Part shown: one piece after another, positions 1-9,773 of the stretch | Layout of the letters: every line of letters starts with the position of its first letter | Numbering within the stretch: the stretch's first letter is position 1 | DNA from: Streptosporangium sandarakinum | Lineage (GTDB): Bacteria; Actinomycetota; Actinomycetes; Streptosporangiales; Streptosporangiaceae | Direction: 5' to 3' | Assembly: GCF_013409935.1 (NCBI RefSeq) | Contig: NZ_JACCCO010000001.1 | Span: forward strand, 3,906,001 to 3,970,000 | Length of the DNA stretch: 64,000 bases | Notes under the pieces: model-generated | What the model saw: the letters and a program-made list of their open reading frames with translations, nothing else | What the model was told of the DNA's origin: nothing | Database searches by the model: none | Translations under genes and position numbers: made by a program

Positions 1-425
1 GCGGTCCCGAGACCCCCGTACACCGGGCGCTGCACGCCGACCCGGCGGTCCTGCGGGAGCGGGCCGAGGCGCTCGCCGTACGGCTGGCCGCGGCCGGGAC
101 GGACGCGCGGGCGGTGCCGAGCGAGGCCACCGTCGGGGGCGGCGGGGCACCCGGTGTGACGCTGCCCAGCGCCGCTGTGAGCCTGCCGGCGCGGCTCGCC
201 GTACCGCTGCGGACCGGCGAGCCGCCGGTCGTCGGGCGGATCGAGGGCGGCAGACTCCTGCTCGACCTGCGGGCCGCCCCACCGGAGGCGGACGACGAGG
301 TGGCGCGGGCGGTGCTCCGGGCCGCCGCCCCCGCGGGGGAGAACGGCTCCGCGGACGACGGGATGGCCGGTTCCGGGGGCGGCGGGGCGAACGGTTCCGG
401 GGCCGGGCGCGGGGGGAGGCGCTGA
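1..425 (+). CDS. selA: L-seryl-tRNA(Sec) selenium transferase, C-terminal part
   Basis: This is the C-terminal end of SelA, the PLP enzyme that turns seryl-tRNA(Sec) into selenocysteinyl-tRNA(Sec); the 5' part lies before the window. The frame is open from base 3. It shows the late SelA signatures: a Leu-Pro-Ser-Ala stretch, then an Arg-rich segment leading to VVGRIEGGRLLLDLR, as in known SelA C-termini. The last ~30 residues are a Gly/Ala/Ser-rich tail with no family match. The stop codon TGA shares one base with the ATG of selB, so the two are translationally coupled. The catalytic lysine is not in the window. Confidence 0.88.
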   Translation, partial: GPETPVHRALHADPAVLRERAEALAVRLAAAGTDARAVPSEATVGGGGAPGVTLPSAAVSLPARLAVPLRTGEPPVVGRIEGGRLLLDLRAAPPEADDEVARAVLRAAAPAGENGSADDGMAGSGGGGANGSGAGRGGRR

Positions 426-2359
426 TGCACGTCGTCGCCACGGCCGGGCACGTCGACCACGGCAAGTCCACGCTGGTACGGGTCCTCACCGGGATGGAGC
501 CCGACCGGCTGGAGGAGGAGCGGCGGCGGGGCCTGACGATCGAGCTGGGCTACGCCTGGACCGCCCTGCCCTCGGGGGAGCGGCTGGCCTTCGTCGACGT
601 GCCCGGCCATGAGCGTTTCCTCGCCACGATGCTGGCCGGGGTCGGCTCCGCGCCCGCCGTCATGTTCGTGGTCGCCGCCGACGAGGGCTGGATGCCGCAG
701 TCGGAGGAGCACCTGACCGCGGTCGAGGCCCTCGGCGTACGGCACGGCCTGCTCGTGGTGACCCGCGCCGACCTCGCCGACCCCGCCCCGGCCATGGAGA
801 CGGCCAGGGCGCGCCTGGCGGCCGGCGGGCTCGCCGGGGTCGAGGCGCTGGCGGTGAGCGGGCGCACCGGGCGGGGCCTCGACGAGCTGCGCGGGGCGCT
901 GGACCGGCTGGTGGCCGGCCTGCCCGCGCCCGACCCCGGGGCGCCGGTGCGGCTGTGGATCGACCGGGCGTTCAGCGTCCACGGCAGCGGCACGGTCGTG
1001 ACGGGCACGCTGCCCGAGGGCCGGATCGCCGCGGGCGACGAGCTGGAGCTGCCCGGCGGGCCGGTGCGGGTCCGGGCGCTGGAGTCCCTGAAGGAGTCGC
1101 TGCCCGCGGTGACCGGCGTGGCGCGGGTGGCGCTCAACCTGCGCGGCCGGGCCGTCCCCGAGCGGGGGCAGGCCCTGGTCACGCCGGGCGCGTGGACCGT
1201 CACCGACCTCGTCGACGTACGGCTCTCCCCGGTCGGGGCGGACGGCCGGGGCGCGGGGCCGGGCGGTCAGGGGGCAGGGCCGGGCGTGCCGGGAAGGGGC
1301 CTGGACGTGCCGGGTGGCCGGGGAGCGGCGGAGGGACGGGAGGGGCCGGGCGCGCCGGTGGACCGCCTGCCGGCCCGGCTGACCGCCCACATCGGCTCGG
1401 CGGCCGTGGTGTGCTCGGTGCGTCCGCTCGGCGGCCGTGTCGTGCGGCTGCGCCTGGCCCGGCCGCTGCCGCTGCACGTGGGCGACGTGCTGCTGCTGCG
1501 CGACCCGGGCCGTGAGCGCGGTGAGGTGCGGGTGCTGGCGGGGGCGAGCGTGCTCGACGTGCGGCCGCCGTCGGTGAGCCGCCGGGGCGCGGCCCGCGAG
1601 CGCGCGGCCGAGCTGGCCGGGGCCGTGCCCGGCGCGGCGGCCCTGCTGCGCACCCACCGGCTGCTGCGCGCCGGCGAGCTGCGGGCGATGGGCTGCCCGC
1701 CCGCGGACGAGCCGGTGTGCGGCGACTGGCACGCCGACCCGGAGCACTGGTCGCGGCTGGTGGCGCGGCTGCCCGAGGCGGTGCGGCGGTACGCGGCCGG
1801 GCATCCGCTGGAGCCCGGCATGCCGGTCGAGGCCGCCCGGCACGCGCTGGGGCTGCCCGACCGGCGGCTGGTGGCTGCGCTCGTCCGGCCGCCGCTCTCC
1901 GTCGCCGACGGGCGGATCTCCGGCGGCCGGCCCGCGCTGCCCGCCCCGGTGGCCCGCGCGGTCGCCCGGCTGGGTACGGAGCTGTCCGCGCGCCCGTTCC
2001 TGGCGCCGGAGGCCGGACGGCTGGCCGAGCTGGGGCTGGGGCCCCGGGAGCTGGCGGCGGCGGTGGCGGCGGGGGCGCTGCTGCGGGTGGCCGACGGGAT
2101 CGTGCTGCTGCCCGGCGCGGACGTCCGGGCGGCGCGGGTGCTGGCCCGGCTGCCGCAGCCGTTCACGGTCAGCCAGGCCCGGCAGGCCCTGGGGACCAGC
2201 CGCCGGGTCGCGGTGCCGCTGCTGGAGCACCTCGACCGCCGGGGGCTGACCGAGCGGGACGGCGACCACCGCCGGTGCCGCCTCCCGGCGCCCGGCACCG
2301 TACCCCCAAACCATCGGAAATCTGGTCAAACTTCGCATAGGCGCACATCTCCATATTGA
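425..2359 (+). CDS. selB: Selenocysteine-specific translation elongation factor SelB
   Basis: A 644-residue GTPase that delivers Sec-tRNA to UGA codons marked by a SECIS hairpin. The G domain has AGHVDHGKST at residues 7-16 and DVPGHE at 58-63; beta-barrel domains follow, then winged-helix repeats from about residue 400 that in known SelB bind the SECIS RNA. A Gly/Pro-rich insertion near residues 265-305 is low-complexity and probably a flexible loop. The gene begins at the last base of the selA stop, forming a selAB operon. Neither selC (tRNA-Sec), selD nor an obvious selenoprotein gene was found in this window. The identification is firm; the final ~25 residues are atypical. Confidence 0.95.
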   Translation: MHVVATAGHVDHGKSTLVRVLTGMEPDRLEEERRRGLTIELGYAWTALPSGERLAFVDVPGHERFLATMLAGVGSAPAVMFVVAADEGWMPQSEEHLTAVEALGVRHGLLVVTRADLADPAPAMETARARLAAGGLAGVEALAVSGRTGRGLDELRGALDRLVAGLPAPDPGAPVRLWIDRAFSVHGSGTVVTGTLPEGRIAAGDELELPGGPVRVRALESLKESLPAVTGVARVALNLRGRAVPERGQALVTPGAWTVTDLVDVRLSPVGADGRGAGPGGQGAGPGVPGRGLDVPGGRGAAEGREGPGAPVDRLPARLTAHIGSAAVVCSVRPLGGRVVRLRLARPLPLHVGDVLLLRDPGRERGEVRVLAGASVLDVRPPSVSRRGAARERAAELAGAVPGAAALLRTHRLLRAGELRAMGCPPADEPVCGDWHADPEHWSRLVARLPEAVRRYAAGHPLEPGMPVEAARHALGLPDRRLVAALVRPPLSVADGRISGGRPALPAPVARAVARLGTELSARPFLAPEAGRLAELGLGPRELAAAVAAGALLRVADGIVLLPGADVRAARVLARLPQPFTVSQARQALGTSRRVAVPLLEHLDRRGLTERDGDHRRCRLPAPGTVPPNHRKSGQTSHRRTSPY

Positions 2360-2408
2360 GCCGCGGGTATGCCCCGGAAGAGAAGCGGGAACCGCCTGGG
2401 GGTGCGCC

Positions 2409-3629
2409 ATGGCCGGAAACAGGGGCGTCGTCTACGAGGGGCCGGGCAGGGTCGTGGTCGAGGACTTCGACTACCCGGTGTTCGAGCTGAAGGAGGGGCC
2501 GGGGGTCAACCCGGCGAACGTCGGCCGGAAGGTCCCGCACGGCTCGATCGTCAAGACCGTCGCGACGAACATCTGCGGCAGCGACCAGCACATGGTCCGC
2601 GGCCGCACCACCGCCCCCCACGGCCTCGTCCTCGGTCACGAGATCACCGGTGAGGTCGTCGAGAACGGCCCCGACGTGGAGTTCATCAAGGTCGGCGACC
2701 TGGTATCGGTGCCGTTCAACATCTCCTGCGGGCGCTGCCGCAACTGCAAGGAGCGCAAGACCGGCATCTGCGAGAACGTCAACCCCGACCAGCCGGGGTC
2801 GGCGTACGGCTACGTCGACATGGGCGGCTGGGTCGGCGGGCAGGCCAGGTACGTCCTCGTGCCCTACGCCGACTGGAACCTGCTGAAGTTCCCCGACCGG
2901 GACAGGGCGATGGAGAAGATCCTCGACCTGGCCATGCTGTCGGACATCTTCCCCACCGGCTACCACGGGTGCGTGACCGCCGGGGTGACCACGGGCTCCA
3001 CCGTCTACATCGCGGGCGCCGGCCCGGTGGGCCTGGCCGCCGCCGCCTCGGCGCTCCTCCTCGGGGCCGCCGCGGTGATCGTCGGTGACCTGAACGCCGA
3101 CCGCCTGGCGCAGGCCCGCAGCTTCGGCTGCGAGACCGTCGACGTCTCCCAGGGGGATCCCCGCGACCAGATCGAGCGGATCCTCGGCAACTCCGAGGTG
3201 GACTGCGGCGTGGACGCGGTGGGCTTCGAGGCCCGCGGCCACGGGACCGAGGCCGCCACCGAACACCCGGCCACCGTGCTCAACACGCTCATGGGCGTCA
3301 CCCGGGCCGGCGGCGCGCTCGGCATCCCCGGCCTGTACGTGACCGGGGACCCCGGGGCCGCCGACGAGGCCGCCAGGGAGGGGACGCTGTCGATCCGGCT
3401 GGGCCTCGGATGGGCCAAGTCGCTCGCCTTCTTCACCGGCCAGTGCCCGGTCATGCGGTACAACCGGCAGCTGATGATGGCGATCCTGCACGACCGGGTG
3501 CAGATCGCCAAGGCGGTCAACGCCACGCCGATCCCGCTGGAGGAGGCGCCGCGCGGCTACCGGGAGTTCGACCAGGGAGCCGCCCGCAAGTACGTCCTGG
3601 ACCCGAACGGGATGCTCGGCACGTCCTGA
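2409..3629 (+). CDS. fdhA: Glutathione-independent formaldehyde dehydrogenase (zinc MDR family)
   Basis: A 406-residue medium-chain zinc dehydrogenase resembling the Pseudomonas putida formaldehyde dehydrogenase, which dismutates or oxidises formaldehyde with tightly bound NAD. Visible features are the catalytic-zinc ligands Cys56 (NICGSD) and His77 (LGHE), the structural-zinc cysteines 107, 110, 113 and 121, and a Rossmann AGAGPVGLAAA stretch. Length and the conserved YGYVDMGGWVGGQA segment fit the family. The ATG at 2409 lies 49 bases after selB. The enzyme has no in-frame UGA, so it is not itself a selenoprotein. Substrate could be another aldehyde or alcohol. Confidence 0.87.
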   Translation: MAGNRGVVYEGPGRVVVEDFDYPVFELKEGPGVNPANVGRKVPHGSIVKTVATNICGSDQHMVRGRTTAPHGLVLGHEITGEVVENGPDVEFIKVGDLVSVPFNISCGRCRNCKERKTGICENVNPDQPGSAYGYVDMGGWVGGQARYVLVPYADWNLLKFPDRDRAMEKILDLAMLSDIFPTGYHGCVTAGVTTGSTVYIAGAGPVGLAAAASALLLGAAAVIVGDLNADRLAQARSFGCETVDVSQGDPRDQIERILGNSEVDCGVDAVGFEARGHGTEAATEHPATVLNTLMGVTRAGGALGIPGLYVTGDPGAADEAAREGTLSIRLGLGWAKSLAFFTGQCPVMRYNRQLMMAILHDRVQIAKAVNATPIPLEEAPRGYREFDQGAARKYVLDPNGMLGTS

Positions 3630-3958
3630 CGCTCGCGAGAGTTCGCCGTGTCGATGTGTTTTCTCCGCCCGGAAGTGATTTACATGGTGCAGGAGAAGAT
3701 CATCGATTGCCATTCCCGGGAATGGCGGAGTTTTTCACATTGAAACGATCTTGGGTAGGATAATGGTAATGGCCTGTTCTCCCGTACCGCCCGGCCAGCT
3801 CCGAGCCCGTTCCGGTCGGGGACGAGGCGGGGCGCCGCCGAGGACGGCCATGGCGAGCGCGCCCTGCCGACCGCGCCAGGCCGTGCCGGGCCGTGTTCGC
3901 CGCTGAACGCAACCGGTGACAAGAGGTCGAGCAGGACCTGCGTGAGGGAGTACAGCCA
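3630..3958 (+). other. Intergenic region upstream of the DUF3073 gene
   Basis: About 330 bases without a convincing gene. It holds an 18-bp perfect palindrome (3709-3726, GCCATTCCC and its complement) and an AT-richer stretch around 3735-3772 with a TTGAAA hexamer at 3740-3745. This may contain the promoter of the DUF3073 gene, but no -10 box at good spacing is clear. Only very short reading frames start here, without ribosome binding sites. Confidence 0.5.
3709..3726. repeat. 18-bp perfect palindrome, possible operator
   Basis: GCCATTCCC is followed directly by its reverse complement, with no loop. It lies between fdhA and the DUF3073 gene, just before an AT-rich promoter-like segment. A dimeric regulator site is possible; no U-tract follows, so it is a poor terminator. 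Confidence 0.45.
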
Positions 3959-4129
3959 ATGGGCCGGGGTCGAGCCAAGGCGAAGCAGGCGAAGGTGGCG
4001 CGCGAGCTCAAGTACGGCAGCCACGGGATGGATCTCGATCGGCTGCGCGAGGAACTCGTCGCGGCGGGCGGCTCCCGGACGGAGTCCCAGGCCGAGGACA
4101 CCGCCGACGACTACTTCGCCGACCGTTAG
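3959..4129 (+). CDS. DUF3073 family small protein
   Basis: A 56-residue protein beginning MGRGRAKAKQAKVARELKYG, the hallmark N-terminus of the actinobacterial DUF3073 family. Function is unknown. The Lys/Arg-rich N-terminal half suggests nucleic-acid or ribosome association, and the acidic end (EDTADDYFADR) is also family-like. Many relatives are longer, with an extended Asp/Glu-rich tail, so this copy is short. A GAGGGAG-type ribosome binding site lies about 9 bases before the ATG. A hairpin at 4183-4207 follows. Confidence 0.85.
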   Translation: MGRGRAKAKQAKVARELKYGSHGMDLDRLREELVAAGGSRTESQAEDTADDYFADR

Positions 4130-4182
4130 AGGGCGCCGGTCGGAAACCGGAACCGTTCCGCGGATCGCCGGCTTTCGGGTTC

Positions 4183-4207
4183 GTCCCGCGGCACCGTGCC
4201 GCGGGAC
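4183..4207 (+). terminator. Hairpin downstream of the DUF3073 gene
   Basis: Two perfectly complementary 12-base arms (GTCCCGCGGCAC and its complement) around a single central C. It lies 54 bases after the DUF3073 stop. There is no U-tract, as is usual for actinomycete terminators. Confidence 0.5.
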
Positions 4208-4546
4208 GGCGAGCCGGGTCCGCCGGCTCCGCTCCGCGGGCCCCCGTCGTCACGGCGAGGGCCCGCGAAGCGGGTCTGGCGGCCGTGCGGGTGTGGCCCC
4301 GTGACCACCCGGCCGGCGGGTGCGACCCGCGGCCACTCGCCCGAGCCCGGCTCCGACAGCCGACGGCTCGCGGCGGCTTTGTGCCCCGAGCCGATCTTGG
4401 CGTCCCCCGGGGCGGCGTGCTCCGACCGGTGGCCCTTACACCGCTCCCGTACGGCCGGCCGGACCCGGGGCGAGTAGGGATCCCACCCCGGGGGTACGCG
4501 CGCTTCGGGAGGGGCGCCGGGGGCGCGCCCGGGAAAGGAAGCGGCG
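4208..4546 (+). other. Non-coding stretch before the short-chain dehydrogenase
   Basis: About 340 bases of very GC-rich sequence with open frames in several registers but no start with a ribosome binding site and no family match. It includes a loose GCGGGCCC hairpin near 4236-4266. The promoter of the next gene presumably lies here, but I cannot place it. Confidence 0.4.
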
Positions 4547-5389
4547 ATGGCCGGAACGTCACGGGCGGGCTCCCCGCCCGGCCGCGCGGGAGGCGGCGAC
4601 TACGACCGGGTGGCGATCGTCACCGGAGCCGACTCCGGCATGGGCCGGGCGACGGCCGTGGCCCTTGCCGAGCAGGGCTTCGACGTGGGGATCACCTTCC
4701 ACTCCGACGAGGAGGGCGCGGAGGGGACCGCCGGGGAGGTGCGCGGCCACGGCCGGAACGCGGCCGTGCGCCGGCACGACCTGACCGACCCGGAGGCGGC
4801 CGCCGCGGTCGTGGACGAACTGGCCGACGAGCTGGGGGGCCTCGGCGTCCTGATCAACAACGCCGGGACCGGCAGCAGCGAGCCGCTGCTGGAGATGGAC
4901 TTCCGGCGGTGGCGGTCGGTGATCGCGGTCGATCTCGACGGCGCCTTCCTGTGCTCCCAGCGGGCGGCCCGGCGCATGGTCGCCGCCGGCCGGGGAGGCC
5001 GCATCGTCAACGTCACCAGCGTCCACGAGGAGTACCCGCGCGTCGGCTCGGGGCCGTACTGCGCGGCCAAGGGCGGCCTGCGGATGCTGAGCCGGGTGCT
5101 CGCGCTGGAGCTGGCGCCGTACGGGATCACGGTGAACACCGTCGCCCCGGGGGAGATCGCCACCCCGATGACCGGCCAGGACGACCAGCCACCGCAGCCG
5201 GGCAGCCGCCCCGGCTACCCGATCGACCGGCCCGGCGACGCCCGGGAGGTCGCCGCCGTCATCGCCTTCCTGGCGAGCCCCGGAGCGTCCTACGTCACGG
5301 GCGCGTCGGTCTTCGTGGACGGCGGGCTGGGGCTCATGGGCCCGCAGGCGGCCGGAGCCCTGGAGTCCGGGGACTGGCGTCAGGGCTGA
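4547..5389 (+). CDS. Short-chain dehydrogenase/reductase (SDR)
   Basis: A 280-residue NAD(P)-dependent oxidoreductase of the classical SDR family. The cofactor motif TGADSGMG sits near residues 25-32, NNAG near 104-107, the active-site Ser in NVTSVHEE, and the catalytic YCAAK pair near residues 167-171. The end FVDGGLGLM is typical of the glucose-1-dehydrogenase/3-oxoacyl-reductase-like branch. The ATG is preceded by AAGGA at good spacing. The first ~20 residues are a Gly/Ser/Pro-rich extension. The substrate cannot be read from sequence. A strong bidirectional terminator follows. Confidence 0.88.
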   Translation: MAGTSRAGSPPGRAGGGDYDRVAIVTGADSGMGRATAVALAEQGFDVGITFHSDEEGAEGTAGEVRGHGRNAAVRRHDLTDPEAAAAVVDELADELGGLGVLINNAGTGSSEPLLEMDFRRWRSVIAVDLDGAFLCSQRAARRMVAAGRGGRIVNVTSVHEEYPRVGSGPYCAAKGGLRMLSRVLALELAPYGITVNTVAPGEIATPMTGQDDQPPQPGSRPGYPIDRPGDAREVAAVIAFLASPGASYVTGASVFVDGGLGLMGPQAAGALESGDWRQG

Positions 5390-5438
5390 CCCGCCCGGAC
5401 ACGCATCCGGCCCCGGACACCCATCCGCCTCCCGCCTC

Positions 5439-5474
5439 CCGGCTTCCCCGGCTCCCGGGAGCCGGGGAAGCCGG
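5439..5474. terminator. Bidirectional terminator between convergent genes
   Basis: A perfect 36-base palindrome with 18-base arms (CCGGCTTCC...), centred between the stops of the SDR gene (plus) and the endonuclease Q gene (minus). Position and stem strength support transcription termination in both directions. Confidence 0.8.
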
Positions 5475-5479
5475 AGAGG

Positions 5480-6769
<1,290 letters not shown>

Positions 6770-6830
6770 CGGCGGCCGTCCCGTCACCGGTCGCGCGGGT
6801 CCGGGCACGGCCCGGCGGACCCGGTCGGCT

Positions 6831-6895
6831 GGGGGGAACCGGGCCGGTGGCCGCGGCCGTACCGGGGGGAACCGGGCCGATGGCCGCGGCCGTAC
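6831..6895. repeat. 33-bp tandem repeat, two copies
   Basis: Two adjacent units (6831-6863 and 6864-6895) begin with six G residues followed by AACCGGGCC and differ at one position. They lie in the 282-base region between the divergent endonuclease Q and transducer-like genes, so they may affect either promoter or simply be a recent duplication. Confidence 0.8.
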
Positions 6896-7051
6896 GTCGT
6901 CAATGGAGTCATGCGGACTCGTTTCCCTGCGTGACGGGGGGTACACACGCACGCGAACCGGGAATGGCGGGGGTGACGACGGACGCACGGAGGTCCGGAG
7001 AGCGGCGAGGACGGCGACGGACGCGTGCCGGACGCGAGGGCAGGAGGCGCG

Positions 7052-7423
7052 ATGACGGCGGTGGGCACCACCACATGGGCCATCCCGGAGGGCTACATCC
7101 CCTCGGGCGGCACCGGCCCCGAGCCGGAGATGCTCAGTCACGAGACCGCGTGCATCCTCAACGCGGCGGACGAGGACGCGCACGTCGAGATCACGCTGTA
7201 CTTCGCCGACCGCGAGCCGGCCGGGCCGTACCGGGTGACGGTGCCCGCGCGGCGCACGGTGCACCAGCGGTTCAACGACCTGACCGACCCCGAGCCCGTG
7301 CCGCGTGACACGCCGTACGCCTCGGTCATCCGCAGCGACGTCCCCGTGGTGGTCCAGCACACCCGCCTGGACTCGCGCCAGGCCGAGAACGCGCTGCTGT
7401 CGACGATCGCCCACCCGACGTGA
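7052..7423 (+). CDS. Sensory rhodopsin transducer family protein (ASRT-like)
   Basis: A 123-residue protein closely resembling the Anabaena sensory rhodopsin transducer family: WAIPEGYIP near the start, HETACILNA, DEDAHVEITLYF, GPYRVTVPARRT, RFNDL and the C-terminal VVQHTRLDSRQAENALLSTIA. In Anabaena the tetrameric beta-sandwich protein couples to a rhodopsin and can bind DNA or small ligands. No rhodopsin gene is present here, and the family is widespread in bacteria without one, so a sugar- or ligand-binding regulatory role is possible. CAGGAGG precedes this ATG; an in-frame GTG 27 bases upstream is less likely. Confidence 0.88.
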   Translation: MTAVGTTTWAIPEGYIPSGGTGPEPEMLSHETACILNAADEDAHVEITLYFADREPAGPYRVTVPARRTVHQRFNDLTDPEPVPRDTPYASVIRSDVPVVVQHTRLDSRQAENALLSTIAHPT

Positions 7424-7494
7424 CCGGCCACGGCGCGCGCCGTCCCACGCGATCGGGTACGGCGCGCGGTCCAGTGTGATCGGGTGCGGCACGC

Positions 7495-8406
7495 TCACCC
7501 GGCGGTGGGCGGCGCCGCGTCCTCGGGGGCGAAGAACCCCAGCAGCAGGCGGTTCAGCGCCTCCGGTCGCTCGGTCGGGATGCCGTGGTGCGACACCTCC
7601 GGCAGCACGGCCGTTTCGGCGTGCGGCATCAGCCGCCGCGCACCGGCGACGACCGCTTGGGCGTCGTGCGCCCGGCTGCGCTCCGCCGCCACGACGAGCG
7701 TCGGTACGGCCGAGGCCCGCAGCCGGGCGGCGTCCGGGCGGCGGATGGTGATGATCTTCGATCGTGGGAAGTCCGTCGAGCCCGAGACGTAGAGCTCCAG
7801 CCAGTCCTCGTCCACGGGCGTGCCGCCCGACTCCCAGGCGGTGAAGGCTCGCACCCGCCCGGGGGTCGGGCGCAGCAGCATCGGCAGGGCGCGCAGCAGG
7901 TAGCGCGGGCTGAACCCGGTGAAGAACCGGGTGGGGTCGAGGAGCGCGAGACGGCGCACCCGGTGCGGCGCGCGCAGCGCGAACGCGAGGGCCAGCTCGG
8001 CCCCGTACGAATGTCCGCACAGGTCCGCCCGGTCGAGGCCGAGGCCCGTGAACGTCGTCTCCAGCCAGTCGAGCAGGTCGTCCTCGTCACGGATCGGCCT
8101 GTCGCCCCGCGTGCCGCGTCCCGGTTCGCCGATCCGGTCGATCGCGTAGACGCGGTGCGTGGTGGCCAGGGCCGCGACGTTGGCGAACCAGACCGCCGAA
8201 GTCGCCCCGCCGCCGTGTGACAGCACCAGCGGGGGCGCGTCCCCGGGCCCGTAGGCCAGCACCCGGGCGATGCCGTACTCCGAAGGGACGTCGATCTCCT
8301 CGGGGGTGACGGGCCACCGCGCGAGGACGCGCCCGTAGGCGGCGGAGAAGCGCCTCTCGGCCTCGGGGGTCCGGAAGGCGGGTACGGGGGGTGCGGCCTC
8401 GGGCAT
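7495..8406 (-). CDS. Alpha/beta hydrolase
   Basis: A 303-residue alpha/beta-hydrolase-fold protein. The oxyanion region is LSHGGGATS, the nucleophile elbow is CGHSYG (near residue 136), and the likely catalytic His lies in VSHHGIP near the C-terminus; an acidic residue in the VPTLVVAAE region is the probable third member. The ATG at 8406 has AGGAAGGGA at good spacing, whereas upstream in-frame codons lack one. No signal peptide, so cytoplasmic. The substrate is unknown; esterase or hydrolase of small metabolites are the usual roles. Confidence 0.82.
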   Translation of the reverse strand: MPEAAPPVPAFRTPEAERRFSAAYGRVLARWPVTPEEIDVPSEYGIARVLAYGPGDAPPLVLSHGGGATSAVWFANVAALATTHRVYAIDRIGEPGRGTRGDRPIRDEDDLLDWLETTFTGLGLDRADLCGHSYGAELALAFALRAPHRVRRLALLDPTRFFTGFSPRYLLRALPMLLRPTPGRVRAFTAWESGGTPVDEDWLELYVSGSTDFPRSKIITIRRPDAARLRASAVPTLVVAAERSRAHDAQAVVAGARRLMPHAETAVLPEVSHHGIPTERPEALNRLLLGFFAPEDAAPPTAG

Positions 8407-8634
8407 GCGATCCCTTCCTGTTCGGCGCGGAACTTCCGCGCGGAGCGGAGAACGCCTCCCGCACCGGCTCCCGGGAGATCTCCCGCGCCGGCTCCCGGGG
8501 GAGGGAGGGCCCTTCCTGCGTGGATCCCGTTCGACCCGGAGAGACCGTCCCGGCGGGGCGGCGGCCGGTCGACGGAGATCCACGACGAGTCTTCACCCTG
8601 GGGTCGGCGGGTCCTCATCCTCCCCGGCGGTCGT

Positions 8635-8650
8635 CCACCTACATAGGTGG
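8635..8650. promoter_or_regulatory. Inverted repeat upstream of the CPBP-PadR operon
   Basis: CCACCTA-CA-TAGGTGG, 7-base arms, 58 bases before the protease start. AT-rich promoter-like sequence follows (8651-8685). As the operon encodes a PadR repressor, this is a candidate autoregulatory operator; PadR sites vary and I have no direct proof. Confidence 0.4.
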
Positions 8651-8707
8651 CATTTCTAACTAGGTTGCTCTATCGTTTAGGTGGCGGAACAACGAAAGGA
8701 ACCTCCC

Positions 8708-9430
8708 ATGCCCCCCCTGGTGCTCGCCGCGGCCCTCGTCATCCATCTCGCCCTCGTGAGCCCCTGGCTCGGCAGGCGCTCCTACGCGCGCCTGGAGCGC
8801 GAGCGCGACCGGGACGGGAGGATCCTGACCCGGATGTTCACCGCCTGGACGACGGAGCTGTGGGCGCTGGCGGCGGTGGCCCTCCTGGTCGTCGGTCTGT
8901 CCCCGGAGATCGACCTGGCCGGTGTGGGCTTCGTCCTCCCGGCCGACCCGGGGACCACCGCCGGGATGCTGGTCGGCGCCGCGATCGGGTTGGCGGTGGC
9001 CGTTCTGGTGGCCGTCCGGATGAACAGGGCGGGCAGGCCGGTGCCCGGCCAGGCCGCCTTCCGGGCGATGCTGCCGCGCACCCCGGCCGAGCGGCGGGGC
9101 GCCCTGGTGCTCTCCGTCAGCGCCGGGATCTGCGAGGAGATCGTCTACCGGGGGCTGCTCATCGCGCTGGGCACGCGCGTGCTCGGCCTGCCCCTTCCCG
9201 TCGCCGCCGGTCTGGCCCTCGCGGTGTTCGTCGCCGGTCACCTCTACCAGGGGTGGCGAGGCATGGCCATGGTGACGCTGGCCGGGTTCGGCCTCACCAT
9301 GCTGTACCTCAGGACGGGCAGCCTGCTGCTTCCGATCCTCCTGCACGCCGTCGTCGACATCCGCTCGCTGCTCCTCGTCCCGGCGGGTAAGCGTGACACG
9401 CTAGATGGCGTCGCTACCGTGCGAGGATGA
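8708..9430 (+). CDS. CPBP family intramembrane glutamic endopeptidase
   Basis: A 240-residue membrane protein with about six hydrophobic segments. The CPBP/Abi motifs are visible: EEIVYRG (motif 1, near residue 148), a FVAGHLYQG-type His motif and a final HAVVD. The family includes CAAX-type proteases and bacteriocin self-immunity proteins. The start at 8708 has AAAGGA seven bases upstream; an upstream in-frame GTG is poorer. The PadR gene starts five bases after the stop, so the two are co-transcribed. Confidence 0.87.
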   Translation: MPPLVLAAALVIHLALVSPWLGRRSYARLERERDRDGRILTRMFTAWTTELWALAAVALLVVGLSPEIDLAGVGFVLPADPGTTAGMLVGAAIGLAVAVLVAVRMNRAGRPVPGQAAFRAMLPRTPAERRGALVLSVSAGICEEIVYRGLLIALGTRVLGLPLPVAAGLALAVFVAGHLYQGWRGMAMVTLAGFGLTMLYLRTGSLLLPILLHAVVDIRSLLLVPAGKRDTLDGVATVRG

Positions 9431-9434
9431 GGTC

Positions 9435-9773
9435 ATGTCGACCGACCGACGCGCGAGCTGGCTCAAAGGCGTCCTCGACCTGCTGGTGCTGGCCAGCCTG
9501 ACCGAGGACGAGAGCTACGGCTACGAGATCTCCAAGACGCTCGCCGAGGCGGGTCTGGGCCAGATCAAGGGCGGCACCCTCTACCCGGTGCTCAACCGGC
9601 TGGAGGAGGCGGGTCTGCTCGCCGCCGAGTTCCGGGTCACCGAGCGCGGCCCCGGCCGCCGTTACTACCGGCTCACCGAGCGGGGCCGCGAGACGCTGAC
9701 CGAGCAGAGCGGGCTGTGGCTCGCCTTCGACGAATCCGTACGGGCCATGCTGACCAAGGGGGCGGCCGGATGA
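9435..9773 (+). CDS. PadR family transcriptional regulator
   Basis: A 112-residue winged-helix repressor. The PadR core SYGYEISKTLAEAGLGQIKGGTLYPVLNRLEEAGLL is followed by the wing RRYYRLTERGRE. Short PadR proteins like this commonly repress a neighbouring membrane protein operon. Its stop overlaps the start of the HAAS-domain gene (ATGA), a common PadR-HAAS pairing in Gram-positives. A GAGGATGAGG stretch supplies the ribosome binding site. Confidence 0.92.
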   Translation: MSTDRRASWLKGVLDLLVLASLTEDESYGYEISKTLAEAGLGQIKGGTLYPVLNRLEEAGLLAAEFRVTERGPGRRYYRLTERGRETLTEQSGLWLAFDESVRAMLTKGAAG

